Assembly (NCBI GenBank): GCA_905182985.1 | Contig: CAJJDN010000128.1 | Location: 116,413 to 180,412 of the forward strand | DNA from: Paramecium sonneborni | Lineage: Eukaryota > Ciliophora > Oligohymenophorea > Peniculida > Parameciidae | Length of the DNA: 64,000 nt | Direction: 5' to 3' | In this document: in pieces, positions 22,853-34,800 of the stretch | Numbering within the stretch: position 1 is the first letter of the stretch | How the letters are laid out: every line of letters begins with the position of its first letter | The notes under the pieces: generated by a model | Databases searched by the model: none | The model's input: the letters and a program-made list of their open reading frames with translations, nothing else | What the model was told of the DNA's origin: nothing | Program-made: the position numbers and the translations under genes

Positions 22853-24619
22853 ATGTATAGACGAATTTCAAATATCGATAAGCTAAAATAATAAATGAAA
22901 TTGAATCAACAAGTCAAAGAACTACTGCAAAGAGGAGAAATTGATATTGAAAATCCATAACACTTTGAAGTAATGCTTTATAAAATTAGATCATAATTGA
23001 GATATTATCTAAGGATCAAAAATAAAGAAATTCAAATGACTTAAATGTGCTAGCTTCAGCACTTTCAACTATAAAATATTTTAATGAAATGATGAAGACA
23101 ACAAGTTTAGATGAAATGCTGAATTTATACAAAGAGTTGCAATACATTAATTTACCTGCTCGTAGGACACTTTTTAAATGCGGTGATATTGGCAAAAACT
23201 TTTATATAATATTAAGAGGTAGTGTTTGGGTAAGAAAATAATCTATTATCTAAGGTGTTAGTTAGAAAAAATGGGCTTGGAGATGAGAAATTGGAAAAGT
23301 AGGAAAAGAAATCTGATAAGAAGTTTGATAAGAAGTAAGAAAAGAAACATCATCTAGGAAAAGAATTTGATGAAGGAGATGAATCTGTATTATCAATAAC
23401 TTATTTAGGATGAAGATTTATTCGAAGATCTAGATGATGAAAAAATGCTTGAAAATAAATATTAAAATATGATGAAAGTTGGTAAAATAGAGTAAGGAGG
23501 TAGTTTTGGAGAAATAGCCTTAACTAATTCATTACCTAGGTAGGCTACTATTGTATGTGCAGAAAATTGTTAATTTATTAAATTATCAAGAGAAGCTTTT
23601 AATAAATTTTTATGTAATTTATTTTACTACACATCTAGCTGAGTATTATACAAGAATTTAAAATAAAAATTTCATGTTTCTCAAATCAATTAACATTTTT
23701 AATGATTGGTCAGATGCTGATGTCGGATTAATTTAATATCATCTTTAAAATTTTGAATACTCTATGAATACACTTATATTTAGAGAAGGAGAATTAATCA
23801 AGGGTGTTTATTTCATTGTTTCGGGAATGGTTGAAATTCAACAAAAAAGCAAATAAGATACTAAAATCAAAAAAAATTAGTTGATTCATAAATAATAGAT
23901 TGTTCTCAATAGATATTCTACAGGATAAGTTTTTGGATTTATGGAAATTATATAAAATAAATAATTAAGAGAAACTAAGGCTGTTTGTCTAACTGAAAAA
24001 GTTAAGGTACTATTTTTAGATGAAGATGTAATAATTTTTTTTTTAATTTTAGAGATTTATATTATATTGTTGTTAAGGATAGTCTATGAAAGTATTAGAA
24101 AAAATGACAAAATAGATGGAAAAAACTTTTGAAAAAGCAAATTTGATTTATTAAGATGCATTAAAATAATCTAATCAATATCTATCATTGAATCTTGCAG
24201 AAAGTGACAGTTATTTATAAAGATTAAAAACAGAAAATTAACCAATTTGTAAAACCAATAGAAGTAAAATTGTTTAAAGATCACTTGACATATTAGGTAA
24301 TATATCTCATCAATCTTCAAAAATTTTAAGTTATTGTGAATGTGTATCTGCTTTTAGTAAAGATAATAATTAAGAGAAATTAAATCTGAATAATCCACTT
24401 ATTTTAATTGAACCTAGTAAAAGAGTAAAAATGTAATAATTACAATTTTAACAACTCTATTCACCCAGTTCACCTCAATCCTCAAGAGTTACTTAATTTT
24501 CTAGTAGGGATTCTAGATAAGCCATTCTTAGATAATTAAAATTGCCAAGCATATTCAGTAAATAATAATCAGAATAAGATGATCGAATAGCTATAAGATA
24601 ATTAGATCCTATTGTTTGA
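22853..24619 (+). CDS. Protein with two cyclic-nucleotide-binding domains, 549 aa
   Basis: Five introns (22970-22989, 23230-23254, 23387-23408, 23614-23638, 24028-24052) leave 550 codons; the first is only 20 nt. The first domain shows RRTLFKCGDIGKNFYIILRG and the phosphate-binding cassette GGSFGEIALTNSLPRQATI with its Glu and Arg intact, so it should bind cAMP or cGMP. A Lys/Asp/Glu-rich insert splits it. The second domain has TLIFREGELIKGVYFIVSG but a degenerate cassette (GQVFGFMEIIQNKQLRET) without the usual FGE, so binding is doubtful. There is no kinase domain and no PKA docking sequence; the Ser/Gln-rich tail is unordered. It lies 32 bp after the kinase gene on the same strand. A regulatory cyclic-nucleotide sensor is the reasonable inference. 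Confidence 0.88.
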
Positions 24620-24702
24620 ATTGAGGAATCATCATAAATTTTTATAATAAATACTTAATTTTCCTGAATAATTCGAATCGTTATATAATAAATCTAAATT
24701 TT

Positions 24703-26025
24703 TCATTCCCAATATTCACTATTTTCATCTACATCTACATTGTCCATATTTTTATATTGATGATATATACTTATAAGTTTAGATTAAACATCAAAAAATT
24801 CCTATTCATCGATTCCTTCTTAAGTATATTTATACATATAAGCTTTTGGAATTAGCATTTTCCCCAATTTTTCTTCCAAATTTTTCAATGAATCTGCTAT
24901 GCTTGATGAATTAATAATCGAACTACCCATAAATTCATAATTTAATAACTTTTTTTTACAAATATTAGTTAAAAACAGATTTCCTCCTTCTGCTTTTTTT
25001 CCGAAACATCTTTAACTTCTTTTATATTATGTTTCAAGAAAATTTTCAAAATGAGAATTGTATAAATCAACTTTTTTATTCGATATTTCTCCTCTTAGAC
25101 TTAATGCAGCTGCCAGAAACCAAACATTTTAATAATTTGTACTTGCTTAATTGTGATCTGTTGACATTAATTCTTTAAAAATTTAATATTCATCCATCTT
25201 TAAATATTCTTTATAGTAATCACTATATTGATTATTTGTCAAACTGCATGTAAATAATTTTTAGTCTGGATAGGGAGTTAAATTTGCTGAAAGTTTTCTC
25301 ATACTTGAATTTATATCTCCAGGATTTCTAAATGGAGAAGAATTACAACATATTGTTTAAGAAACAAGAAGATTTGCATCATCATAATTGAATTAAATTC
25401 CTAATCTATTTAAATTTTATTAAAGTCCTTAATTATCATAAAAAATTAATTATTCTGCAGAATCCATTAGCATATCAAAGCTTAAAGAAGAATTATAAGG
25501 AGAAACAACACATAAATCGTCTTATTTTATTGAAGGAACCAGTAGGTTGCATTATGTGATTACATTACTATATTCTTCTTTTAATTTTTGGGACAAAATA
25601 GCAGATAACCCAGAACCTGTACCTCCTATAATAGATGCAAATATTTAAAATCCTTAAAATGAATCACACTATTCTATTTCTGATCGTATACTATCTAAAA
25701 GAATATCAATAATTTCATTTGAGCAATTATTTTTTACAAATCCAAAATTATTACCAGAAGAATAATTAAATGAAAATTGATTACATGGATTAAAATCCAT
25801 ATTTGTATAAGGTAAATCTTGCCCTAAATCAACCTAAAGACACCTAGGAAATGCCTTCTTTTCGTGTAAATTATAATACACAAGATTAGAAGTATTAAGT
25901 AAATGATTGTTACTTTAAATGACTTAATCGTTACAAAAATCACTATCCTTTAGCATTTCTTCCCAAAAATTCATTCCCATTTTAATTCCGAAACCCCCTA
26001 ACTATAAAACAAAAATTTCCCTCAT
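24703..26025 (-). CDS. Divergent tubulin-superfamily protein, 440 aa
   Basis: Intronless frame from ATG 26025 to TGA 24703-24705. It starts MREIFVLQLGGFGIKMGMNF, matching the tubulin N-terminal nucleotide loop, and contains SIIGGTGSGLSAILSQKLKE, the tubulin signature with one Gly of GGGTGSG missing. Other aligned parts are PFRNPGDINSSMRKLSANL (RFPG region), WFLAAALSLRGEI (T7 loop area) and a C-terminal helix region. Length is that of tubulin. Several canonical positions are changed (QLGGFGIK instead of QCGNQIG), so it is not alpha, beta or gamma; it could be one of the minor basal-body-related tubulins known in Paramecium. The acidic tail (NVDVDENSEYWE) is short. GTP binding is plausible, polymerisation uncertain. 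Confidence 0.82.
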
Positions 26026-26157
26026 TGATTTTCAAGAATTTAATAATAGGAGAGATTTCCTTAAAATTATTATAATTTAAATGATGAAATGATGATAAAA
26101 TGATAAATATTATTTTTAAATGAATTGAAACACTTATTAAATTTTTTCTCAATAAGA

Positions 26158-26406
26158 ATGCAATTTCAAGCTCTTCTCCTCCACTTAATTTTAAACTTTA
26201 TTCTTAATAACTTGACTTACTTTTCTATTTGACAAATCCTTCCAATTAATGATAGAGATAAAAGTTATAAATGAGATAATCTAAAAAGAGATGTAAATCC
26301 TTTGCATTTTTATGAAAAACTTAAAATATTTATATCGAAATATCAAGAGTGGAGATAGAGGGAAGCTATTGATGAATTACTGAATGATAAATTTATTCAT
26401 TTTTGA
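26158..26406 (+). pseudogene. Small ORF interrupted by two in-frame TGA codons
   Basis: One frame runs from ATG 26158 to TGA 26404-26406 (83 codons) but contains TGA at 26230-26232 and 26272-26274. The N terminus is hydrophobic (MQFQALLLHLILNFILNN) and the part after the second TGA looks strongly coding (RDVNPLHFYEKLKIFISKYQ, then EWRQREAIDELLNDKF). No GT...AG pair of plausible size removes the stops and keeps frame. It may be a decaying gene, a gene fragment, or contain sequence errors. No family recognised. Confidence 0.4.
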
Positions 26407-26501
26407 TTTTATTACTTTAATGGATTGCAGATTTAAAAATAATGAGTAGTAATTTGACTAATATAAATAATTCCATCATTAATTTAAAGTTAACAGAATA
26501 G

Positions 26502-28878
26502 TAAATAGTTTGCCTTTGTAAAATGATAATAAAATAATTTAAAATGTTTAGAAATTCAAGATTGATCAAAGGAAATATAATTGAAAAACAGTAAAAATTT
26601 AGATGCATCAATTTTACAAAATAATTGTATAAAAATAAGATTAAGTAGATGTTGTGTATAAATATTGTAATGATGGTATGAATCATTTTTTAATAAAGGA
26701 TGCTTCTGCTAAGATTTATTTATTTATGAAGGGGGAGTTAACTATCTTGCTTTTTTAATATTATTATTGACAAAATTCTTTGATAAATCAATAAGAGACG
26801 ATTGTTATATGAGAGATCTACTTAAATGAGTATCAATAGAAGAATGTTTGATTTGAGGTGGTACATATCTTGGTAAGAATTCCTTTAATGATGTATGACC
26901 TATAAGGTAATAAAGATTGAAGTACCAATACATCTCAACAGTTTGAATGGTTAATTTGCATTCTATAGGTGTAAATGAAATCACAAAGGTAGTTCCTTCT
27001 CTTCCATAAGGTTCTAGATCACCCACTTTAGGTATGATAGAAAATTCTGCATCTGAATCTGGAGTAAAACCTGCAAAGAATTTGGCATAATTTTTAGTTT
27101 TATTCGTTAATTTAAATGAGACATTAGTAGTTTTATTTAAAGGTGAGTTAATAATTATAACATCATCTTCATCTGGTGGTGTTGCTTCTAAAATAATTTT
27201 GTATCTAAAATTAATTATAATATATAAATAATACTTCCATCTACCACCACTTTATCTTAATACAATGAATTCTAGACTTCTTTAAAAGGTTTCATAGGTG
27301 AAAAACGTACAGCATAGTGAAGATTTTCAGGAGGATTGTTTAACTAATTTTTAGTACATTTAACACTAAAACATTTTAAAATCATTTAATGTAAATCAAC
27401 AGGTACACTACCTAATTCAAATTTATCATCAGCTTATAAACTTTAATCAATTTCTTATAAGCCAATTTTGATTTCATCTTCCCATTTATCTCTACATTTA
27501 GATTTGAAATGAAATAGAGTTTAAGTAGAAATACTTTCAGTAACACCTTTGATTGGAAAGATCCAAGATATCTTCTCATTCATTTAAACAATAATTTCTG
27601 AATAACAACTAGTAATTTCTCTAGGAACAAAAGAATATGGAATTTAAAGAACATTCAATCTAATCTAATGATGAAGGAGTATTTCTTATNTAAATAGTTT
27701 GCCTTTGTAAAATGATAATAAAATAATTTAAAATGTTTAGAAATTCAAGATTGATCAAAGGAAATATAATTGAAAAACAGTAAAAATTTAGATGCATCAA
27801 TTTTACAAAATAATTGTATAAAAATAAGATTAAGTAGATGTTGTGTATAAATATTGTAATGATGGTATGAATCATTTTTTAATAAAGGATGCTTCTGCTA
27901 AGATTTATTTATTTATGAAGGGGGAGTTAACTATCTTGCTTTTTTAATATTATTATTGACAAAATTCTTTGATAAATCAATAAGAGACGATTGTTATATG
28001 AGAGATCTACTTAAATGAGTATCAATAGAAGAATGTTTGATTTGAGGTGGTACATATCTTGGTAAGAATTCCTTTAATGATGTATGACCTATAAGGTAAT
28101 AAAGATTGAAGTACCAATACATCTCAACAGTTTGAATGGTTAATTTGCATTCTATAGGTGTAAATGAAATCACAAAGGTAGTTCCTTCTCTTCCATAAGG
28201 TTCTAGATCACCCACTTTAGGTATGATAGAAAATTCTGCATCTGAATCTGGAGTAAAACCTGCAAAGAATTTGGCATAATTTTTAGTTTTATTCGTTAAT
28301 TTAAATGAGACATTAGTAGTTTTATTTAAAGGTGAGTTAATAATTATAACATCATCTTCATCTGGTGGTGTTGCTTCTAAAATAATTTTGTATCTAAAAT
28401 TAATTATAATATATAAATAATACTTCCATCTACCACCACTTTATCTTAATACAATGAATTCTAGACTTCTTTAAAAGGTTTCATAGGTGAAAAACGTACA
28501 GCATAGTGAAGATTTTCAGGAGGATTGTTTAACTAATTTTTAGTACATTTAACACTAAAACATTTTAAAATCATTTAATGTAAATCAACAGGTACACTAC
28601 CTAATTCAAATTTATCATCAGCTTATAAACTTTAATCAATTTCTTATAAGCCAATTTTGATTTCATCTTCCCATTTATCTCTACATTTAGATTTGAAATG
28701 AAATAGAGTTTAAGTAGAAATACTTTCAGTAACACCTTTGATTGGAAAGATCCAAGATATCTTCTCATTCATTTAAACAATAATTTCTGAATAACAACTA
28801 GTAATTTCTCTAGGAACAAAAGAATATGGAATTTAAAGAACATTCAATCTAATCTAATGATGAAGGAGTATTTCTTAT
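26502..28878. repeat. Gap-flanking duplication (26502-27689 = 27691-28878)
   Basis: Identical sequence at constant offset 1189 on both sides of a single N (27690), inside the large ciliary gene. Overlapping contig ends; the exons shown twice exist once. Confidence 0.85.
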
Positions 28879-31800
28879 ATTAACTTTTAAATAATCGTAA
28901 GGTTGTATTATTAATTCATCAGGTAATATATCAAAATTAGTAGGATTGCTTATTCTACAATATAAATTAATCTTTTATTCTGATGGATTCTCCAATAGAA
29001 CTACTTATTGTTCTACTTTTCCTAAAGAAGCCCTTAAAATATTTAATTTAATGATAGGATATTCTTCACAAGTCAATATAAATTCATACCATACTTCCCC
29101 TAATTATCTACTACACTTCCTCTCCATCTACCTACTTTTAATGGTGCAAATGTCAATTCATATAAACCTTCTTTATTAGCACCAATTGCAAATTAATCTT
29201 TTCCTAACAATCCATCACCATTTATTATAACTTCATAAATAGCTGTCTCTGAAAGTGGATTTGATAATGTTAATTATATTACTGTTGCTTATCTAATCAA
29301 ACATTATAAATCTAATGTCTGTAATGATTTTGGTGATTCTGTATTCATAAATACAGTATACCTTAGATATCTTCCATTATCCTCTGTAAATGTTATTGAA
29401 CCTGTATATTATCCAGATAATATTGGCTATACTATTAATTAATAAATCCCTTTTTTCCCTGCCCCTATTCTTATCTAATTGGACCTGTTGCATAAATCGA
29501 ATCGGTCTCTACTTTATAAATTATCTCCTTATCTGTCAAGTTTCTTAATTCAATATCTCTTTTTAATGCTTTCCTTGCATTACAATTTAATATTATATGT
29601 TCCTCTGCTACTGATTCTTCTCCTATCTCTACCAAATCATATTCAAATACATCATTTGTTAATAGATTATTCAATATTAATTTAGCTTCAATCTATGCTA
29701 TCCATAAAGGATGAAATGTTATTGGAAATTATCCTGTTGATTTCTTTTTTATTATAAATTCCTTATTTGGACATTAAAATAAATTATCTCCACTCTAATT
29801 CAATTAAATATTTATCGTCCAATCTTTATCTGAACCATTAACTATTTGAGTCTCCTATATCACCTATTATCTAGCTGGTATTCTAAATTCTAAAGTTGCT
29901 AATACTTAAGCAGTTAATTTATATCTTCTAATACNNNNNNNNNNNNNNNNNNNNNNNNNNNNNNNNNNNNNNNNNNNNNNNNNNNNNNNNNNNNNNNNNN
30001 NNNNNNNNNNNNNNNNNNNNNNNNNNNNNNNNNNNNNNNNNNNNNNNNNNNNNNNNNNNNNNNNNNNNNNNNNNNNNNNNNNNNNNNNNNNNNNNNNNNN
30101 NNNNNNNNNNNNNNNNNNNNNNNNNNNNNNNNNNNNNNNNNNNNNNNNNNNNNNNNNNNNNNNNNNNNNNNNNNNNNNNNNNNNNNNNNNNNNNNNNNNN
30201 NNNNNNNNNNNNNNNNNNNNNNNNNNNNNNNNNNNNNNNNNNNNNNNNNNNNNNNNNNNNNNNNNNNNNNNNNNNNNNNNNNNNNNNNNNNNNNNNNNNN
30301 NNNNNNNNNNNNNNNNNNNNNNNNNNNNNNNNNNNNNNNNNNNNNNNNNNNNNNNNNNNNNNNNNNNNNNNNNNNNNNNNNNNNNNNNNNNNNNNNNNNN
30401 NNNNNNNNNNNNNNNNNNNNNNNNNNNNNNNNNNNNNNNNNNNNNNNNNNNNNNNNNNNNNNNNNNNNNNNNNNNNNNNNNNNNNNNNNNNNNNNNNNNN
30501 NNNNNNNNNNNNNNNNNNNNNNNNNNNNNNNNNNNNNNNNNNNNNNNNNNNNNNNNNNNNNNNNNNNNNNNNNNNNNNNNNNNNNNNNNNNNNNNNNNNN
30601 NNNNNNNNNNNNNNNNNNNNNNNNNNNNNNNNNNNNNNNNNNNNNNNNNNNNNNNNNNNNNNNNNNNNNNNNNNNNNNNNNNNNNNNNNNNNNNNNNNNN
30701 NNNNNNNNNNNNNNNNNNNNNNNNNNNNNNNNNNNNNNNNNNNNNNNNNNNNNNNNNNNNNNNNNNNNNNNNNNNNNNNNNNNNNNNNNNNNNNNNNNNN
30801 NNNNNNNNNNNNNNNNNNNNNNNNNNNNNNNNNNNNNNNNNNNNNNNNNNNNNNNNNNNNNNNNNNNNNNNCTACACTTCCTCTCCATCTACCTACTTTT
30901 AATGGTGCAAATGTCAATTCATATAAACCTTCTTTATTAGCACCAATTGCAAATTAATCTTTTCCTAACAATCCATCACCATTTATTATAACTTCATAAA
31001 TAGCTGTCTCTGAAAGTGGATTTGATAATGTTAATTATATTACTGTTGCTTATCTAATCAAACATTATAAATCTAATGTCTGTAATGATTTTGGTGATTC
31101 TGTATTCATAAATACAGTATACCTTAGATATCTTCCATTATCCTCTGTAAATGTTATTGAACCTGTATATTATCCAGATAATATTGGCTATACTATTAAT
31201 TAATAAATCCCTTTTTTCCCTGCCCCTATTCTTATCTAATTGGACCTGTTGCATAAATCGAATCGGTCTCTACTTTATAAATTATCTCCTTATCTGTCAA
31301 GTTTCTTAATTCAATATCTCTTTTTAATGCTTTCCTTGCATTACAATTTAATATTATATGTTCCTCTGCTACTGATTCTTCTCCTATCTCTACCAAATCA
31401 TATTCAAATACATCATTTGTTAATAGATTATTCAATATTAATTTAGCTTCAATCTATGCTATCCATAAAGGATGAAATGTTATTGGAAATTATCCTGTTG
31501 ATTTCTTTTTTATTATAAATTCCTTATTTGGACATTAAAATAAATTATCTCCACTCTAATTCAATTAAATATTTATCGTCCAATCTTTATCTGAACCATT
31601 AACTATTTGAGTCTCCTATATCACCTATTATCTAGCTGGTATTCTAAATTCTAAAGTTGCTAATACTTAAGCAGTTAATTTATATCTTCTAATACACCCA
31701 ATTATTAATCTTTAATTTTATTAACTCCTCAGCTATATCATATTTATTCTTTAAAGTTAATATTACATTAAAATCTTTTGTTGCATTCTTAAATGCATAA

Positions 31801-34800
31801 GTTATTACCAATTTACTATCATAATATCTATCTAATGATTTCTTACTACCATCTGCTACTGTAAGAGTTGCAGGCACTTAAACATATTATGTGCTTGGAA
31901 ATAAATCCTATTCATATGTCAATTAATCTAAATTACCTCCAGGAAAATTTAAATTATTCTAAAAATTATTAGATGAACTTGTTTTATCAGCCACATTTTA
32001 TTATTTAATCTTTTATTTAAATTACATTATTTATTATATTTATTATCTTGCTTTTACAATCTATTCATTTTTAAAAGAAATCTAATAAGAAATCTAAATT
32101 GTTTATTCTACATAAGGCAATTTCTCTGGTTTAAATTCTCCTGATAAATTAGGTAATTCTACTGTTCCTTATAAATCATGTTAAAATTCTCCCACTTAAG
32201 GATCTGTAAATACTATATAACATTTATGGGTTTCCATTGTTAATGGAATATATTATAAAATTAAGTTTATTGTCTAATTCTTATGTATTCTTACCCTTTC
32301 TTATTAGCAAAAGAATGCAGGGAATTCTTCTTCTTATGATTATTGAATTTATTATTATACTACTTATTTTCCTTTCTTTTTTTATTATTCCTATTATTTT
32401 TTCTCCTGTTATATTAATATTTAAAAATCACCATCAAATAAAAAATTTATTAGTTATCTAAATTTAAAAATCAAAGATTTCATATAAAATAGAACTCACA
32501 TTCCATTATTTCTCAGATTTCCTTCCAGTTATGGTTGATTTTAATTCAAAAACTAAGGCTGCTGCCTAAACATTTGATTCTTTTTTATTTATAAATATCA
32601 GCCTTCCTGTTACAGGTTATGAAATACAAGATGTAAATTTAATCCTATATTAATATGGTACATCTGGTTCTATTTTAATAGTTTTATCTCCATCTAATTG
32701 AAAATCTGGATGGCCTTCTTACTTAACCCAATAACTAATAGGTTTTTGAGTTGGATTCTTGAGTTCAATACTCTTGATTACTTCCTCTCCCAAAATACAT
32801 GAAAAAAATATTGAATCTTTTTATGGAATATAATAAGGTAAAGCAAATAATAATTAAACAAGCATCATTAACATTTCTCGACAATTTGGATGATAAATAT
32901 CTTATGGTATCAAATGAGATTATAATCCAAAATCTTATAATGCTGGGAATAGTTTTTCTGTATTATGTTTATAATCATCCTCATTGTTACATACATTCCT
33001 TAAATTGACAAAGAATTTAGACATCGATGGTCCAATGAAAGTAGTTAAAGCATTTGATATAAAGATTGAATCTTTAAAATCAAGATCTAAATTCTTTATT
33101 CTTTTTTATGCAGAATGTTGAATCTCATAACAAATCTCATAAAAATAAAGAAGAATTCCTTCAGATTAAGATATTACATTAGATCCTTCTAAGTAATATT
33201 CAGGAATTGTTAATTTATTTTGAGTAATTCCTGATAATGCTTTAAAGGATTTTATTGTGATCCTATTTAAATAGTAAATCTTTAATATTTAATAAAATAG
33301 TGAAATCCAAGAATCATATATAATTATATTTAGTGAGATTTAATCTGAGAAGATTTTCTGGAATATTCTCATATTTAGAAGAAGGTTAATTTTTAAGCCA
33401 AGCTAAATAATCTTAATAACCTAACAAATATTCAGATCTGATATGATTTAATAAAGCTCCTTCAATTTTAAGTTATCTAATTAATTCATCATATTGTTTA
33501 TAGAGAACATCTGCTCTTTAAGATTTCTTCCAATTAGGATCAATAATTTATTTATAGGGAAATGTAGTTTTACCAGTTAAAAAGGTAATTAATTTCAAAA
33601 ATTTATTACCCGTAAGAATTTATAACATCCTCTGGATATGTATTTATACTAGTTGTAAGAATCTGACAATATAATCATTAGCTTATCCTAATAAATCTCT
33701 TCTAATTGGAGTATATCCCAAATTAGCAGTTCCTTTAGAGGATGTAGTAGATTTAACAGAAAAATTATGTTTTGGATTTTTTTCATTATCTGAATCTAAA
33801 TTATCATCTTCGACATATTAGATTGGCTTTTTATCTTCAACTTCTAATTGATATCTGCCCATTCTTCATAAAAAGCTTTGATTTGTAAAAATACAATTAT
33901 CTGTAGTACCTGATATATTGATAATATAAACTTTAGCTTCATCAATAAATTCAACTCTTGTTGTAAAACTTATTGGTTTTTTATTGCTGAATACAACTTC
34001 AACAGTTAATTTATTTTTAGCAACACCTAAAGTTGAACCTTCAGGAAATCTGAATTCTAGATTGAAATTACTAATTTCTTCAGCCCAGTTATATTTAAGA
34101 TTTAAATTTTCATAGCTATCATTAATGACCCTAAAATAGCATTTAGATTATATATTAAGAGGTACAACAGGTAAGATTACTTCTTTTTTGTCAAATAGTA
34201 ATCTTAGATAAGCTCCTGATCCGCTCATAGTAATTTCAACATAAGGTAATGTTGAAGGAATTTCAGGATCTTCCAAAATATACAATTGTATTGTTCCATT
34301 GAAGGATCCAGGACCATAGAGATTAAATTTAACTCTAATATTAATTTATTATCCACTTGGAACAACACCTTCATTAGGTTCAATTGCAAAGATTTTTTCA
34401 GATTTAAGTGATTGACAATCAATTTTCCAATGAACGTCTTTTCTATCTGGATTTGATAATTTAATTTCTTCAACAGTTGGAAAACATTTATCTGGAGATG
34501 TGATGATTTTCTTTTTAAATTCAAATAATTGTGGTTCTACCAAAAATTTAGGTTTAAGTCCTCTACATTTGACTTTCCTCATTAATGAAGATAATGGACC
34601 ATATCTAGCCAATGTAATAGGAATATCAAAAGAATATTATTTAACATCCTTAGGTGAAAATCTCATATGAAATTAAAGAGTTTTACCACCTGCAATAGTT
34701 ATATTGTATTATTTGAATTATTTTGATTCAATTTGAATAGGTTCTGAATTATCAGAGACATTAGCATTATCATCTAAAGGATCTTCTTCTTTAGGTTCAT

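Noticed and set aside
29914..30917. 324- and 329-aa ORFs on the minus strand
   Set aside because: They consist of translated N bases inside the 937-N gap.
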